Origin: Dromiciops gliroides
Lineage: Eukaryota > Chordata > Mammalia > Microbiotheria > Microbiotheriidae
DNA length: 64,000 bases
Assembly (NCBI RefSeq): GCF_019393635.1
Contig: NC_057867.1
Location: 1,134,527-1,198,526 of the forward strand
Reading direction: 5' to 3'
Positions 52,109 through 63,815 of the stretch are shown here, one piece after another. Within the stretch, counting starts at the first letter, position 1; each line of letters opens with the position of its first letter. The position numbers were made by a program, and so were the translations under genes. Below the pieces are notes generated by a model. That model had not been told where the DNA came from and did no database searches. It was given only the letters and a program-made list of their open reading frames with translations.

Positions 52109-52549
52109 CTAAAAATGCTGGTAAGCAAGCTGAGGGAGACCTTACTTTGGCCTTTATGGTTGTGCTAAGGGCATAGCTGCTTTATGCCTTCCCACTCTCC
52201 TTTTCTGCCCAAGCCCTGATTAATTCAGGTTTAAGTAAACTGAGGAGCCTGACACTTGCTTGAATAAATCATTCCATCCACTGTGTAATGGGCAGCCCAA
52301 AGTGCTAAGAAGCTCCACTCTCCTCTACCATCCTGGGAGTCAGGTGGGTGGTCTCCACTAGCCTTCTTTCACCCGTCACCCAGTCTGAGCTTTGCTCTGC
52401 TTAGCCCCTCAGGGATGGCAGCAGAGAATTGAAGCATTTTCTCTGTGGGCCTCCCCACCCTTAAGTCTAAAAACCCTTGTGTATGATTTTGTGTGTGTAT
52501 ACGCGCATCCATCCAGGAGAACCCACCTTCCTCAGAGCACTGTCACCAG

Positions 52550-52555
52550 TTTATT
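52550..52555 (-). terminator. MBD1: MBD1 poly(A) signal
   Basis: AATAAA on the minus strand (TTTATT on plus), 530 bases after the MBD1 stop at 53086-53088. Confidence 0.75.
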
Positions 52556-53085
52556 TAGAAAAATAAAGGTCAAGGCAGCAAAGAAAGGCCAGGGCCCAGC
52601 TGGCCAGCCAAGCAGGCCATCTAAGCAGGGTACATAAAACTATTCTTCCTGCTTCACTGGGGGGAGTGGGGGATGGGGGGGGGTGCATGGGAGGGAGTGG
52701 CCCTCTGGCCCTGCAGATGCCCCTCCCCAGGGACTTCACGTCAAGCTTCCATACCCGTTGCTCTTCTCTAGGTGGGCCCAGCCCATGTCCCTGAGGTGAG
52801 GGTGAAAGTGTGTGTGTGTGTGTGTGGGGGGAATGGGGGTGATGAGGGGTACATGGACTATGAAGTTCTCTTTCAGAGGCCCAAGAGGGCTGGGGCAGGC
52901 CAGAGCAATTCATAGTGAGAGGTGGGTAAATGCTGGCTTCTGTGGGGAGGCACGGGGAGAGGACATCTGTTTTCCCCTCAGCCTTTCCAGTGTAGATTGA
53001 CTCCTACACAATGTAGTGGGGAGAGCTGGGAAAAGGAGCCCACGGGCCAGCTCAGTGCACAGGGACCCAGGGCAAAGGCAGGGGT

Positions 53086-56000
53086 TCAGCTCCTGCTGCT
53101 CCCTGAGGGGCAAGTCTTTCGGCAGCAGGCCTGGCAGCGGCCACCATATACTAGCACATGACAGTCTGGAGAACGTGGGCCCTGCTGCCAGCTGCCAGGC
53201 CAGCCAGGGCACAGATGGTAGGCCTCCAGGTTGCAGATGAGTTCTACCACCTCATCCACAGTGGTGAGCCGCAAGGGGTGGGCTGAGTAGAGCTCATGCG
53301 TGGGTGGCACAGGGACATCTTGTACCACCACGTGAAAGTAGAGGCCTGGCTGGATGTGGATAACGGCAGCAGCCATGGTGGACAGGGGGGAACGCTGGAC
53401 GATACATAAATCTGGGCCCCTCGGTGGCAGCACCTCCCAATGGGCAGGCAATGGCAGCTCATTCAGTTCTCCCAGAAACTCTTGCAGGACACTGTCCAGG
53501 CCTCCACAGGGGCCTGCTGCTGTTGGTGTGGCTCCACTCAAACTATAAATCTCCATGATCTGGCAGAAAAAGGCCAATTGCTGTTCCTTGGCTGGCCTCC
53601 CTCCCTCCCTCCCTCCCCCATCCCGGCTACCCAAGGCCCAGCCCTTGGTCACTCACCACAGGAGTGTTTGCCTTTGCTGCCTCTGACCCTGCTGCTTCTG
53701 TCTCCTCTTCCTCCTCCCCTTTTCCCAAGTTTTCCTCTTGTTTCAGAGAATGCTGGAGTTGTGCCCTATTAGCTCCCTAAAGAAAACACCAAACCAAACA
53801 ACCAATGATAAAAAAAGACCCCATGCAGGGGCAGATAGGTGGCGCAGTGGATAAAGCACTGGCCTTGGTTTCAGGAGGACCTGAGTTCAGATCCAGCCTC
53901 AGACACTTGACACTGGCTGTGTGACCCTGGGCAAGTCACTTAACCCTCATTGCCCCACAAAACAACAAAAAAGACCCCATGGTAAATGAACGAGTAGCAT
54001 GGGCCGGCTGGCTGGGTCTGAGGGAGCCAGTGGCATGGCCAAGCCAGGCCTCAGAGAACTTCTAGGACCCCTTGTTGGGTTTCCTTGCCCAGCAAGGCAG
54101 AAGGCAAACTTGGATCCAAGAAGAGCATAAAGTAGCCTTGGACGTGGTAGCCAGGTGTGGGTGGTGGCAGGGCTGCCAAGGTGTTGGTAGAGGGGACCCC
54201 TCCCCCTTGCCCTGCCCTACCACCTAGTTACCTTGCTGGGGAGGCCAGGGGAGAAGCCTTCAGGGGGTGGGGAGGCAGCTCCAGGAGCTTGGTCCCCATA
54301 GCTCTCAAGCTCCTGCTTCACTGCAGGGGACGAGATGAACACCCCAAGGCCAGGACACTCATACTCCTGTGGGAAGGAGCCAAAGAGAGAGGTCACGACA
54401 GCCTCCAGCCACCCGGTCTGTCTCAAAGGCTAGCTGGCTTGCTCCCCTTCACCACCCAAATGAGCCTCTGCTTCTGAACTTCTGAGGATTACCATTAGGA
54501 GCCAACCTCAGCCCATCCTGAGCAGGGTGTGCTCTGCTCCACTGCCCCTCCAGTAAAGTAGCCATCAGGTTCCACACCAGGGAGGCAATGAAAAGGTCTG
54601 GGGAACCTGGGCCCAGCAAGCGATGCCCACCTCTGCATGGATACAGCAGGGAGCAGGGAGCCCCAGGGCTTCCTACTAGGCACAAGCAGAGGAATGTCCC
54701 CCCCCACCCCTGCTTCTGCAGGAAGGTCAAGTTGGTCCCTGGGGGCAACATAAAGCCAGGACTGAGCTCCTCCATAAGCACAGGGAGCCCCTTCTGCTAA
54801 GGAAGGCCAGGGCCAGGGTCAGCATGAGGGAGGCAAAGGGCTATTAGCTAGACTGGCCTCCAAGGGCTCAGGGTCCACAGGGCTGAAAGCTAGGGAGACC
54901 AGAGGGGGGGTGGCTACACTGCCAAAGCCGCCATGCAGGGCATGGTCCAGCTCAGGATCCTGGAGGGGAGGGGGTGGGGGGAAGGAGGGAGGGGAGCCAT
55001 AGGGAAGTCGGGTTACCTCAAGCCCACTGCTGAGTGCCTCAGTGACCAGCCTCTGGCCCCGGAGGCCCCCAGATTTGGCAGAGGCACCCTTCCTACGGCG
55101 TGAGCGGCGCGCCCGGCGCGGAGACAGAGCTGCCCCCTCTACAGCAGGGCTGGCCCACCTGGCTGTAGGCAGCAGACGTTTCTGTAGGCAGACACTTGGC
55201 TGAGCACCTGCACAAGCCAACGCCTACCCAGGACCTCCCCAGAGCCAGCTGCTGCACCCACCATGGCAAACTGCAGGCATTGCCTCCACCGGCACTTCTG
55301 GCGCTTCTGGTTACAGCCCCCAAATTTGGGCTTGTCCTGGCAGAAGTCGCACTGGCCACAGTCCACGCGGCGCCGGCACGCTGCACATGCCCCACATTTG
55401 CGGCTCTGCCGGCAGATGGAGTAGCGCTGGGCAGCAGGCGAGAGAGACAAGGTCACCTGGGCCACCAAGGCCCCTGCCGGGCACAGATCCCAGGGGAGCA
55501 CCAGGGCAGGAGAGGTGGCTAACTGCTCTTCACACAAGCTCATCCAAGCCGATCCCTCCACTACCTGAGCCACGCACCTGCCTGAGCCCATCTCTCCCAC
55601 AGGAAGCTGCTTTAAGCCTCTCTCAATTCTACTGACCCCCAGGAGTCTCCACAAAACCGTCTGGTATAAATATGGAAAGCTCAGGGCCTGCAACCACACA
55701 CACTGGACAGGAAGTGGGCAAAGGGCCTGGGAGGAAGGGTTAGCAAGCTAACCCCAGAAGGGCAAAAGCCGAGGAGAACCTTGCTATATGGGAAAGGGGA
55801 ACTGAGGTAGCAACTTCTTAGCCACTGGGGGGTCATGGTGAGGGGAAGGAGAGACAGACAGACACTCACTAGACAAGCAAAGTCTACACAATAATACAGA
55901 AAGTCCTTGGAGAGGAAGGCAGGGGCCACAGGCCCCTGTGCAAGGAAAACAGGCAGCAGGGACCCAGAAGGAGGCTGAGGGGCCGCTGACCCAAACGAGG

Positions 56001-56727
56001 CCCAGCCTACCTAGTGCCCCCAGGACCTTGCCAGAGTGGAAGGCATGGGGGCGCCCTGGTCCCGCTGTGGCTCTTTGGCTTTACACAACATCACACTGCA
56101 AGGACGGGGATGGGGACAGAACAAGCTGGGACCTCTAATCCCGTCCCCTGTCTCCCTGAACCTGGGCAACAGGGTTTCCTTCCATGAGCTGCATGTGTGC
56201 ACAAGGCTCCAGAGGCCTCGGGGCCCAAGGCCCCAGCTCCAGGGGCAGGGCCCGAGGGCAGAAAGTTAGAAAACCTTGGGCCGGGCAGGGCCAGACCCCA
56301 AAGATAGAGCATATCTCTCTGCTGAAGATCCTCAGATCACAACATCTGCCCAGAAATCCAGCAGCCTCCTAGCTCTTCCACTGTTTCCCTTTGCACATCT
56401 GGGGTATTCCACACTTGTGTGTGCACTGATGTCAGGGAGAGACAGGAAGAGGAGAAGGCACTAGGCTGGCATGCACGAGAAGCTCACTTGCTGCTGCTTA
56501 AAGAGCTGCTCCCCTCCTTGCCCTTCTAACCAGGGCCCTGGCTCCTCAGTGGGCAAAGGGAAGAGGGCAAGGCATCCCAGCCTGCCTCAGCCCAGCCATA
56601 CAAGCCGAAGCAGGGAAAGGGTCTAAGGAGCTTCCCATTCAGAGCTGAGGGCTTCCCATCTCTGTGCCCACTCCCCCCGCTCCCAACAGGTCCACCACAG
56701 AGAAGAGATACTTGCTTCCCCCCAAAA

Positions 56728-56758
<31 letters not shown>

Positions 56759-57408
56759 CAAACAACACAGGCAGCAAAGGTCAGAACAAGGGAAACGCAG
56801 ATGTACGCGCATGTACATGCATGTACACACAGCATGCACACAATGGTCCAGGCATGAAGGAGGAGATGGCATTGGTCTTCATGAAACATGGGAGTGGGGT
56901 TCACTTATGTGTGAGCATGTGTGGGGAACAGGGCAGGGTGGGGCAGGGCAGCACCCCCCCCAGGGGGATCCCGCCCCCAGCTTTCCAACCAAATGTTGAA
57001 TTTAAAAACCACTCACTGCTGTAGCGACTGCAGTGCCTCCTCTCTGCCAGCCAGGCCAAGCCAGGGAAGGGATGGTAGGTACAAAGGATCACAGGAGATT
57101 GGGGGGGCGGCAAGGATGATGAGGAAAAGCAGGAAGAGAGATGAACCTCTGGACATCTTCCCCCCCCCCCCGAGTCGTACCCCCCCTTCTCGAAATCAGT
57201 CCACAACAAAGGCATGGTATCACAAGGCTCCCATTGGGGCTTGGAACCTGGGGTGGGCAGGCTGGGCAGGCAGGAAGGTGGGCGGGAAGGCGGGCAGGCA
57301 GATGGGCAGACAGGCCACAACAGGCAGGGGGTCACTCCCAGGCTTTTCGGGCCTCCCACCCACTAGGGCAGACAGACAGACAGACAAGACAAACAGACAA
57401 ACAGTCGG

Positions 57409-57474
<66 letters not shown>

Positions 57475-60397
57475 CTGAATTAGGGCAAGATGGAGCTACA
57501 AACTCAGTAGGGTAGCCCAGACCCAGGGGTGGGCAGGAAGAAGGAAGCAGCTGAGTCACACTGCCTGGCTCGGTCCTGTCCCCACATGCGCCATGCATGC
57601 CCTCACCCTGAGGCCCCACTCACTGTCACCACTGTGGGGAGCCTTGTCAGACATCGAACCTGGCTCCTGTCCTGAGCAGGGGAGGATGGGGCCCAAGGGG
57701 ATTGATGGAAAAAACAGAGAGCAAGGGCAGAGACTGAGCCCATGGAGGAGCGAGACCCCCAAAGCTCCATGCATTTCTAGGGAACGTCGAAAAAGAGAAG
57801 AGGGACCTAGTGAGACCCTACGGACATGCAGGCAGAGCACTGGGGAAGGAGGGCAGGTCAGGGAGAGGACGGAGAACAGGCCCTGTGCCCCTCCCCCACC
57901 CCCCCAGCGGGGAGCTGGGAGACCAAACAGGAGGGTCCAGACCTTAAGGGGACCCCCAGCCCATGTTCCCTGGTTTCCGAGCCCCCCAAAAGCAGCCAAG
58001 CAGCTCCACTGGTACTGCTGACACCATCAGAGGCCCAAGGCCAGAAGGGAGGGAAGCAATGGGGTGGAAGAAGCAGATGGAAGGGAAGGAAAGGGGGAGG
58101 GATCAACAAGGAAGCGAGGGGGACCGTGGCCTGCTGTAGACCAGGCAGAGGCTGGGGCCACTGCCCTGGCTCTCCCCACATTCATCCAAGTGCCCAAGCT
58201 GCAGCGCTCCCCACCTTAGCAGTGCTTGAAGGGCTGACGGCTTGAGTTGGGGGAGGTGGCACCAGGCCTCGGCGCCGCCTGCCCGGAAGCTTCCTAGCAG
58301 CTGCCCCTCGGGGTCTCTTCATTTTCCGCTTCTGGAAGACAAGTCACAGGTAAGTGCCTAGGTGCCTGGGGACCTCCCCGACTCCTACTAGGGAAACACT
58401 AGGCCTCAGCCTCAATGGGGCCATTCTGTGGGGAAGAACCCTGGGCCTTTGTTTCCTCATTTGTAAAATGAGAGAGCTGGATATTTGCAACAAAAAGGAA
58501 AAGTGGGTCTTGTCATTAGAAAAAAAGAACAATTTAAAAAATCCCGAGTCAGTGAACCAAGGTCCGTTTTGTAACCTCCAGATCAGTGATTGTACAAACT
58601 GTGGCCCCCCCTCCCCTGCCCCCCACAGGGCCCCGATCCCTGATGGTTGCTCACCTTGAGGCAGCGCCGCTGTATGCATTTCCATTGCCTTTTGAGGCCT
58701 GGTTTCCCTTTGCGTTCACAGATCCGGCAGGCCCCACAGTCCTCCTTGGTTTGACAGCCAGAACATCGCCCACAGCCAAAGCTCTAGGGAGCAGGGGGTA
58801 CTAAGTAGCACTGTGAGGGCCCAGCCCGGCCCCCAAGCTTGGCCCAGCCCCAGGAGCCCCACTCACTCTAGTAACGATCTTGAGGCAGCGGCGCTGGACA
58901 CATAGGCTTTGGGGGTGCTGGGGAGAGCCAGGCTGGGGAGGCTGCACAACACAGGCAGAGCAGACACCACAGTCCTCTGTCACCTGGCAGGCCTTGCAGT
59001 CACCACAGCCAACTCGCTGCCAAGGAGACAGGAGATGCCAAGGCCTAGATCACATCCCCAAATGGCCCCCCCTAACTATCAGCCCCCAGCCCCAAGAACT
59101 AGTACCTTGAACATTCTCTGTTCCCGGTTGAAGGCATTTCTCTGGGCTGTGGAAGTGAAAGAAGAGAATGCTTGAATAGGCCAGAACTGCCCATCTCCCA
59201 AATCCAAGGCCAATTCCTAAAGAGAAGCCACAGCCAGGGGCTAGGCCCAGACCCACCTCGGCAGCCTTTACACAGAGACCTGAGACGCTGGCGCCCAGTG
59301 CCGTCCCCCGAGATACTGGTTCCACAGTTTTCACACCATCTGAGAAGGAAGGGGAGCCTGGCCAGTGAACCCCCCAGGGCGAATTGTAGACAGAGAGAGG
59401 GTGAGTTTGGGGGTAAGGAGGGTCCTAGTGACCAATTCACTCTCGAATCTCATCCCTTCCCCTCCCAAGGGCACCAAGGCAGGGGGCAGGGGGTCCAACA
59501 CTGTGAGGAATAGGCCCCCAGAGCTCCCATCCCTCTTCTAAGGAGGGATGAGCCAAGGCAGGCCTCCTACTCACATAGCTACAGGGCCCTGGGGAGCAGG
59601 CGGGCCAAGTCTGGGCTCTGGAGGCTGCTTTTCCTTGCGAGATGGCTTGGTCTTCTTGGGCCAGGCTCGTCTCTTCCTCTTTTGAGAAGATGCCTGGGGA
59701 AAGGAGAATGGGAGGGACTGCAAAAGGGCCCTGGTCCTGCTAAGCAGCCTTCTTGTCCTTTTCCCTCACCCCCAGGTCACATGTACCTTGGCAGGCAAGT
59801 ACTGGAGAACACCCCGTTTGAAGTCAAAGCAGCGAAGGTCACAGTCTGGGCCCAAGAAGCGCGTCAGCTCAACCTTACTGCGGATGCGCTCTCCCGTAGG
59901 GCTGTGGTGGGGATGGAAGGGGCACCAGAAAACTCAGCAGCTCCTGCCAACCTTGGCCTTGGAGCCAAGTGAGCGGAGTCTCACTGAAAAGCCTGGCTGC
60001 AAATCTGGCCTCAGACATTTACTGGCTGTGTGGCCCTGGGCAAGTCACTTCACCTTTGCTTCACTCTCCTCAGGTGAACGTGGGGATCACAATAAAATCC
60101 TACTTCCCAGAGCAGTTGTGAGGATCCAATTCTCTACTATAAAGTATAAAGTGCTGGGCACACGTGGAGAAATGTTGATTCCCACTGGCAGGGAAGGGGG
60201 CGACTGGCAGGCCAGCCCATCACCAGGGTGCAAGAAGCTCCATCCATGCCCCCCCCCCCCTACAGTACACCATCGAGGCCTGCCTACCTCTGATAGTAGG
60301 TGTCCGAACGACCACAGGTGGCCCCAGATTTTCGGAAGGATTCTCGGCGCTTCCAGCCGGGGCCCAACGCGGGGCAATCCAGCCACTCCTCAGCCAT
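53086..60397 (-). CDS. MBD1: Methyl-CpG-binding domain protein 1
   Basis: Minus strand, ATG at 60395-60397 (MAEEWLDCPALGPGWKRRES). Clear exons: 60288-60397 and 59787-59901 (MBD; RKSGATCGRSDTYYQ, then RSKVELTRFLGPDCDLRCFD), 59575-59693 (basic KRKRRAWPKKTKPSRKEK), 59257-59339, 59106-59146, 58867-59016 (first CXXC, GCGDCKACQVTEDCGVCSAC), 58655-58783 (second CXXC, GCGRCSGCQTKEDCGACRIC), 58215-58331, 55870-55935 (DFLYYCVD), 55262-55426 (third CXXC, KCGACAACRRRVDCGQCDFC, with KFGG), 55017-55181, 54232-54366, 53657-53776 and 53086-53559. Phase-neutral candidate cassettes lie at 57624-57671 (48 bases) and 57017-57043 (27 bases). The exon near 54.7-54.79 kb (PGFMLPPGTNLTFLQKQG) could not be closed because a G8 run shifts frames. 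An exon at about 54830-54963 runs to a stop and may be an alternative end. MBD1 binds methylated CpG and represses transcription; the KFGG-type CXXC3 binds unmethylated CpG (family knowledge). The last exon is unusually long (157 codons). Confidence 0.94.
53826..53966 (+). repeat. WSINE1-like SINE in MBD1 intron, 15-bp TSD
   Basis: TSD AAAAAAGACCCCATG at 53811-53825 and 53967-53981. Opposite in direction to MBD1. The middle lacks about 10 bases (CTTGACACTGGCTGTGTGAC). Confidence 0.94.
56731..56753. repeat. (GT)n microsatellite in MBD1 intron
   Basis: About 11 GT units. Confidence 0.9.
57360..57472. repeat. (CAGA)n / (CA)n microsatellite in MBD1 intron
   Basis: GACAGACAGACAGACAAGAC-type sequence followed by about 28 CA units (57416-57471). 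Confidence 0.95.
59990..60170 (+). repeat. MIR-like SINE in MBD1 intron
   Basis: TTTACTGGCTGTGTGGCCCT, GGGCAAGTCACTTCACCTTT and CTATAAAGTATAAAGTGCTG give the MIR order. Confidence 0.75.
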
Positions 60398-60409
60398 GGA
60401 GGGCTGAGG

Positions 60410-61570
60410 GCGGGGGAGGGGAGAGAGTGGTGGGCAACAGAGGTGGCCGCCTGTGAGAAGGGGGTCCCCAGATCAGTGGCTGCAGAGTCCTGGAAGGGCA
60501 GGCCAGCAGGCCAAGGCCCCAACTCAGGCGGGGCATAAGATGGCCCCTCCCCTTCCCCCCAGCCCTGAAGGAAAGACTTGAGACCTTGTGAGAAGTAGCC
60601 AATGAATGGAATGCAAAAGGATCTCAGTCAGAATGCTATCCAGAGGGGGAAGGACCATGGATAAAGGCTCCGGCTCCCAAGGGCACTCAGTCTAGGGCTA
60701 AGAAAAGGCCCCCTGCTCCACCCTGGGGGCAAAGGCCCCTGCCCCTGCCCCTGCCCTGCGGCAGCCCTCATGCTCAGCTCAGCCTGGCACAGCAAACTCG
60801 GGCCTCTGGGCCACGGGGAGTGGGTGTCCTTCCCTCCAAGTCCCTGCTTTAGCCCTGGAACTGGGCAGACTGGCTCTGGAAGCTCTGGTCCCCTGCAGGG
60901 ACCAGCAAATGGCTTCCCGGAACACTCTGCACCAGCCAAGAGCCCAGAGCCCCAGGCCCTATGCCCTCTCTTCACTGGCTCCAATGGCAGTGGCTTGCCA
61001 CTCAGAGAGCTCCAAGCATGGCACGTGCAATTCCCCGTCCTTTTGTGCCCTTTGAACCGGGAATTGACAGCCTGGCTGCCTTCGCCAACAGGGGCCAAAC
61101 CTTCCCTCCCCGCCTCCCCAAGCCAAGCATCCGGGGATCTGGCCACAACTGGGGGGAGGGGGAGCACAGAACACCTTTCTTCCCCCTCTTCCTCCTCTCT
61201 CTCCTTTCATCTGGTCAGAAGGTCAGAGGCTTAGAGCTGGAACGACCTTGTAAGCAACTGAAGCCAAGTCCCTGATTTTACAGAGAAGGAAACTGAGGCC
61301 CCAAGGGGCTGAACTGCTCAAACAGTGGGATCCCACAGCTAAAGGCTACCATTAGCCCATCTCGAGGGAGCCCCAACTATTTCCCTCTTTGCCCAGCTTG
61401 GATCTCTCAGCTTCTTCCTCAGATCCAGATGAAAGCTGCCCCTTGGTGAATGGTGCCCATCGATGCTAGTGGAGTAGAACGAGGCTAACCAAATCCTCAA
61501 AGCTGGCTGGAGGGGGAAGGGGAGGGGATGGAGAATGGGGGGTAAAAGACGGGGGGGGGGAAGGAGGAGC
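60410..61570. other. MBD1 intron 1
   Basis: Lies between the start-codon exon and the CpG island. 61215-61345 shows an old mammalian repeat (TTACAGAGAAGGAAACTGAG, ATCCCACAGCTAAAGGCT). No further exon was identified. Confidence 0.5.
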
Positions 61571-62200
61571 TGGCTGCCCTACCCCGCCCAGTTCCTCAGG
61601 ATCCCCTGGAATCCCCGGGAACGCGCAGGATCGTGCCCCTCCCCCTTCTCAGGCCGGGCTCAGGCCTGCTCCCTGGCTAGAACCCGGAGCGGAGGCCGGG
61701 AGGCCCAACTTTCCCTCCCTTCCTCTGCACCGTCGCTCATGCCCGGCGCCCAGGCTGGCACTTTCCTAGGACTTGCTCTTTGCCCGCCTCCGCGCCTTTG
61801 CCCGTGCCGGCCCGGGCGGGAGGCGGCCAGTGTCCCCCCCCCCCTCCCCGAGGAATCCCCGGTTTCCTCCCGTCTCCCAGCAGTCGCCACGGGCCTCCTA
61901 GCTCCTTCCTCCGAGCCCACGCCCCGACCATCCAGCCTTCTGGGCCCACCCCGGGGCCCAGCTCCCTCCTACCTGTTCGGCTCTCGCCGCCTGGCCCGGC
62001 CCGGCCAGGCTCGGCCCGCGTTCCTCGCCAGTTCCCAAAGGCCCGCCCGCCCCAGCTGCAAGCCCTCGGTCCGTTGAACCCGGAACCGGAAATCCGGCCA
62101 CTCCCCGCCCCCACTGGAGTGCAGTCCCAGCCCTGGCTAAGCCAAGGGGGAGCCAGGCTGGCCGGCGAGAGGCGGAGCCAGGGGGCGTGCCAAGGCGCCC
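61570..62200 (-). promoter_or_regulatory. MBD1: CpG island / MBD1 promoter and non-coding first exon
   Basis: CpG-rich. A minus-strand donor CGAACAG/GTAGGAGGG ends a first exon at 61973, which would splice to the exon carrying the ATG at 60397. The exact start is probably near 62060. Confidence 0.78.
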
Positions 62201-62569
62201 CAGCCTCAGGCCCTCAGCCATGATGGAGTATAGGCGGGACGTGGGACCCATGCCCCCCAGGGCCGGGCCGGGTCGGGTGTGTGTGTGTGTGGGGGGGCCC
62301 TGCTTCCCCGAAGCAGAGGATGGGCATGCACTGGGCTGCCCGATTGCCAGGCGCTGCCACAAGTGGCCTCTGCCAGGCATCTACCTCCCGGGCAACAGTC
62401 AGCATGTCCAGCACCCCAGTCGTTTCTGGAGCAGCGTCCACAAAGAACACCCAGCACCTCACAGCCTTGCTTACAAACTAGGGGGAGTTCATGGATCGAG
62501 GCCCGGGTCCCAGTCCAGCTCTTCCTGACCCCAGTTGGGGTTTTCTTGGCAGACACTGGAGGGTTGGCC

Positions 62570-62760
62570 ACTTCTAAAGTCAAATTCTGCCTCAGCTACT
62601 CGCAGTGTGACCCTAATCCTCCCTCAGGTGGTTTCCTCATCATTTTGCAGACAAAATGGGAACAGTAACACCTCCTTCCCAAGGTGGGAGTGAGGATGAA
62701 CTTGCATAAAGGGAGCTGCCAACTTAAAACCCGTCAGTAAAGTCCCACTAACTATGTATT
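62570..62760 (+). repeat. MIR-like SINE between MBD1 and CXXC1
   Basis: CTACTCGCAGTGTGACCCTA, GGTTTCCTCATCATTTTGCA and AGTAACACCTCCTTCCCAAG. Confidence 0.65.
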
Positions 62761-62987
62761 ATCCAAAGTTCCAGCCTCAGAGGAAGCACCAACAAAGTGG
62801 GTCAGTTTTCAGTTTAGAGCCCCTGCCCCTCCAGACCTCAATGACTTCTCGGTCTGTAGCACTGCACCCCCGGATGTCTGGAATCTTGAGCTGAAGTTCC
62901 ACCTTACCCCACCCAGTATGATGTCTGGAGATCAGTCAAACACAACAACTGAGGCAAGGAGAAGCCATAAACATATTTCTTCCAAAG

Positions 62988-62993
62988 TTTATT
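62988..62993 (-). terminator. CXXC1: CXXC1 poly(A) signal
   Basis: AATAAA on the minus strand, 345 bases after the CXXC1 stop. Confidence 0.8.
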
Positions 62994-63337
62994 GTGAACA
63001 AACTTCAAGGTTGGAGCCTTAGCCCCAGGTCCCCCCAAATTCTTCCCTGATTCCACTTTGGGGCCTCCATCTCCCTGCTTCAGTCACTAGAGCAGTGTGG
63101 GCTACCAAGGTTAGGAAGGGGTGGCTAAAGAGTCAGGAAGTAGGGCCGGATGAGGCAGATACAAGGAGACAAACAAGGACACAGTGGGAAAAAATGGAGT
63201 AGAAGGGGCAAGTGCACAAAGGGAAGATTAACTGCAGAGCCCAACAGACCAAGGAAGGGAACTAGCCCCACTTAGACAGATGAAGGCAGCAGAGCCCTGG
63301 GGGGGGTGGGGGGGCTGAGGCTGCTGCTCCTCAGTGC

Positions 63338-63484
63338 TCAGCGGTCAGCGTTGGTGCGCAGGTCTGTGGTGAGGGGGTCGTGCTGTATGGTCTGGTGCAG
63401 CATTAGGGCCAACAGGCCAGCCCGGTTGGTCATGGCCATGCGGACATTTCGCTCCTGCTCAAACAGCTCGTCCAGTTTGTACCA
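63338..63484 (-). CDS. CXXC1: CXXC finger protein 1 (CFP1), last exon only
   Basis: The minus strand reads, after acceptor TTCTCCTGTAG, WYKLDELFEQERNVRMAMTN and on to LMLHQTIQHDPLTTDLRTNA with end DR-stop (TGA at 63338-63340). This is 48 residues matching the C-terminus of human CXXC1. The protein is the CpG-binding subunit of the SET1A/B histone H3K4 methyltransferase complexes (family knowledge). The other exons lie beyond the right edge. A CAGCAG/GTGTGGAG sequence at the very edge could be the donor of the previous exon, but I cannot confirm it. The gene is followed on the same strand by MBD1, its poly(A) signal lying about 0.9 kb upstream of the MBD1 CpG island, as in human. Confidence 0.95.
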   Translation of the reverse strand, partial: WYKLDELFEQERNVRMAMTNRAGLLALMLHQTIQHDPLTTDLRTNADR

Positions 63485-63639
63485 CTACAGGAGAAGAGGG
63501 AGCAAGGAAGCGGCCAGGGAGCTGTGGGTGTGGCCCGGTCCTTCCCCCAAACCCACCAGTTTGGTTTGGTTGGTGCTGTTATGGGGCTGAGGCCTCTGGG
63601 GAGGATGAGCGGCACCCAGGGTGACCATGCATGACCTGG

Positions 63640-63815
63640 CCTCAGCTCCTCTCTACGTTGTTCCCAATTCCCTCCCCCAGAAAAACTGCCTCATTCCTGT
63701 CCCTCATGCTTGGCATGCTCTCCCTCCTCCATTCCATGGTTCCCTTTAAGTCCCAACTAAAGGGCAAGCTTAACCTCAGAGAAGCCCCCAATGGCCCCTC
63801 GGTATCTCTGGCTTT
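63640..63815 (+). repeat. LINE L2 3'-like fragment in CXXC1 intron
   Basis: CATGCTTGGCATGCTCTCCC, TCCCTTTAAGTCCCAACTAA and GAGAAGCCCCC follow L2 3' wording. Confidence 0.55.

Noticed and set aside
52551-52913. 120-codon minus-strand frame with a hydrophobic end
   Set aside because: It falls in the MBD1 3' UTR after the stop and includes the poly(A) region; likely chance.
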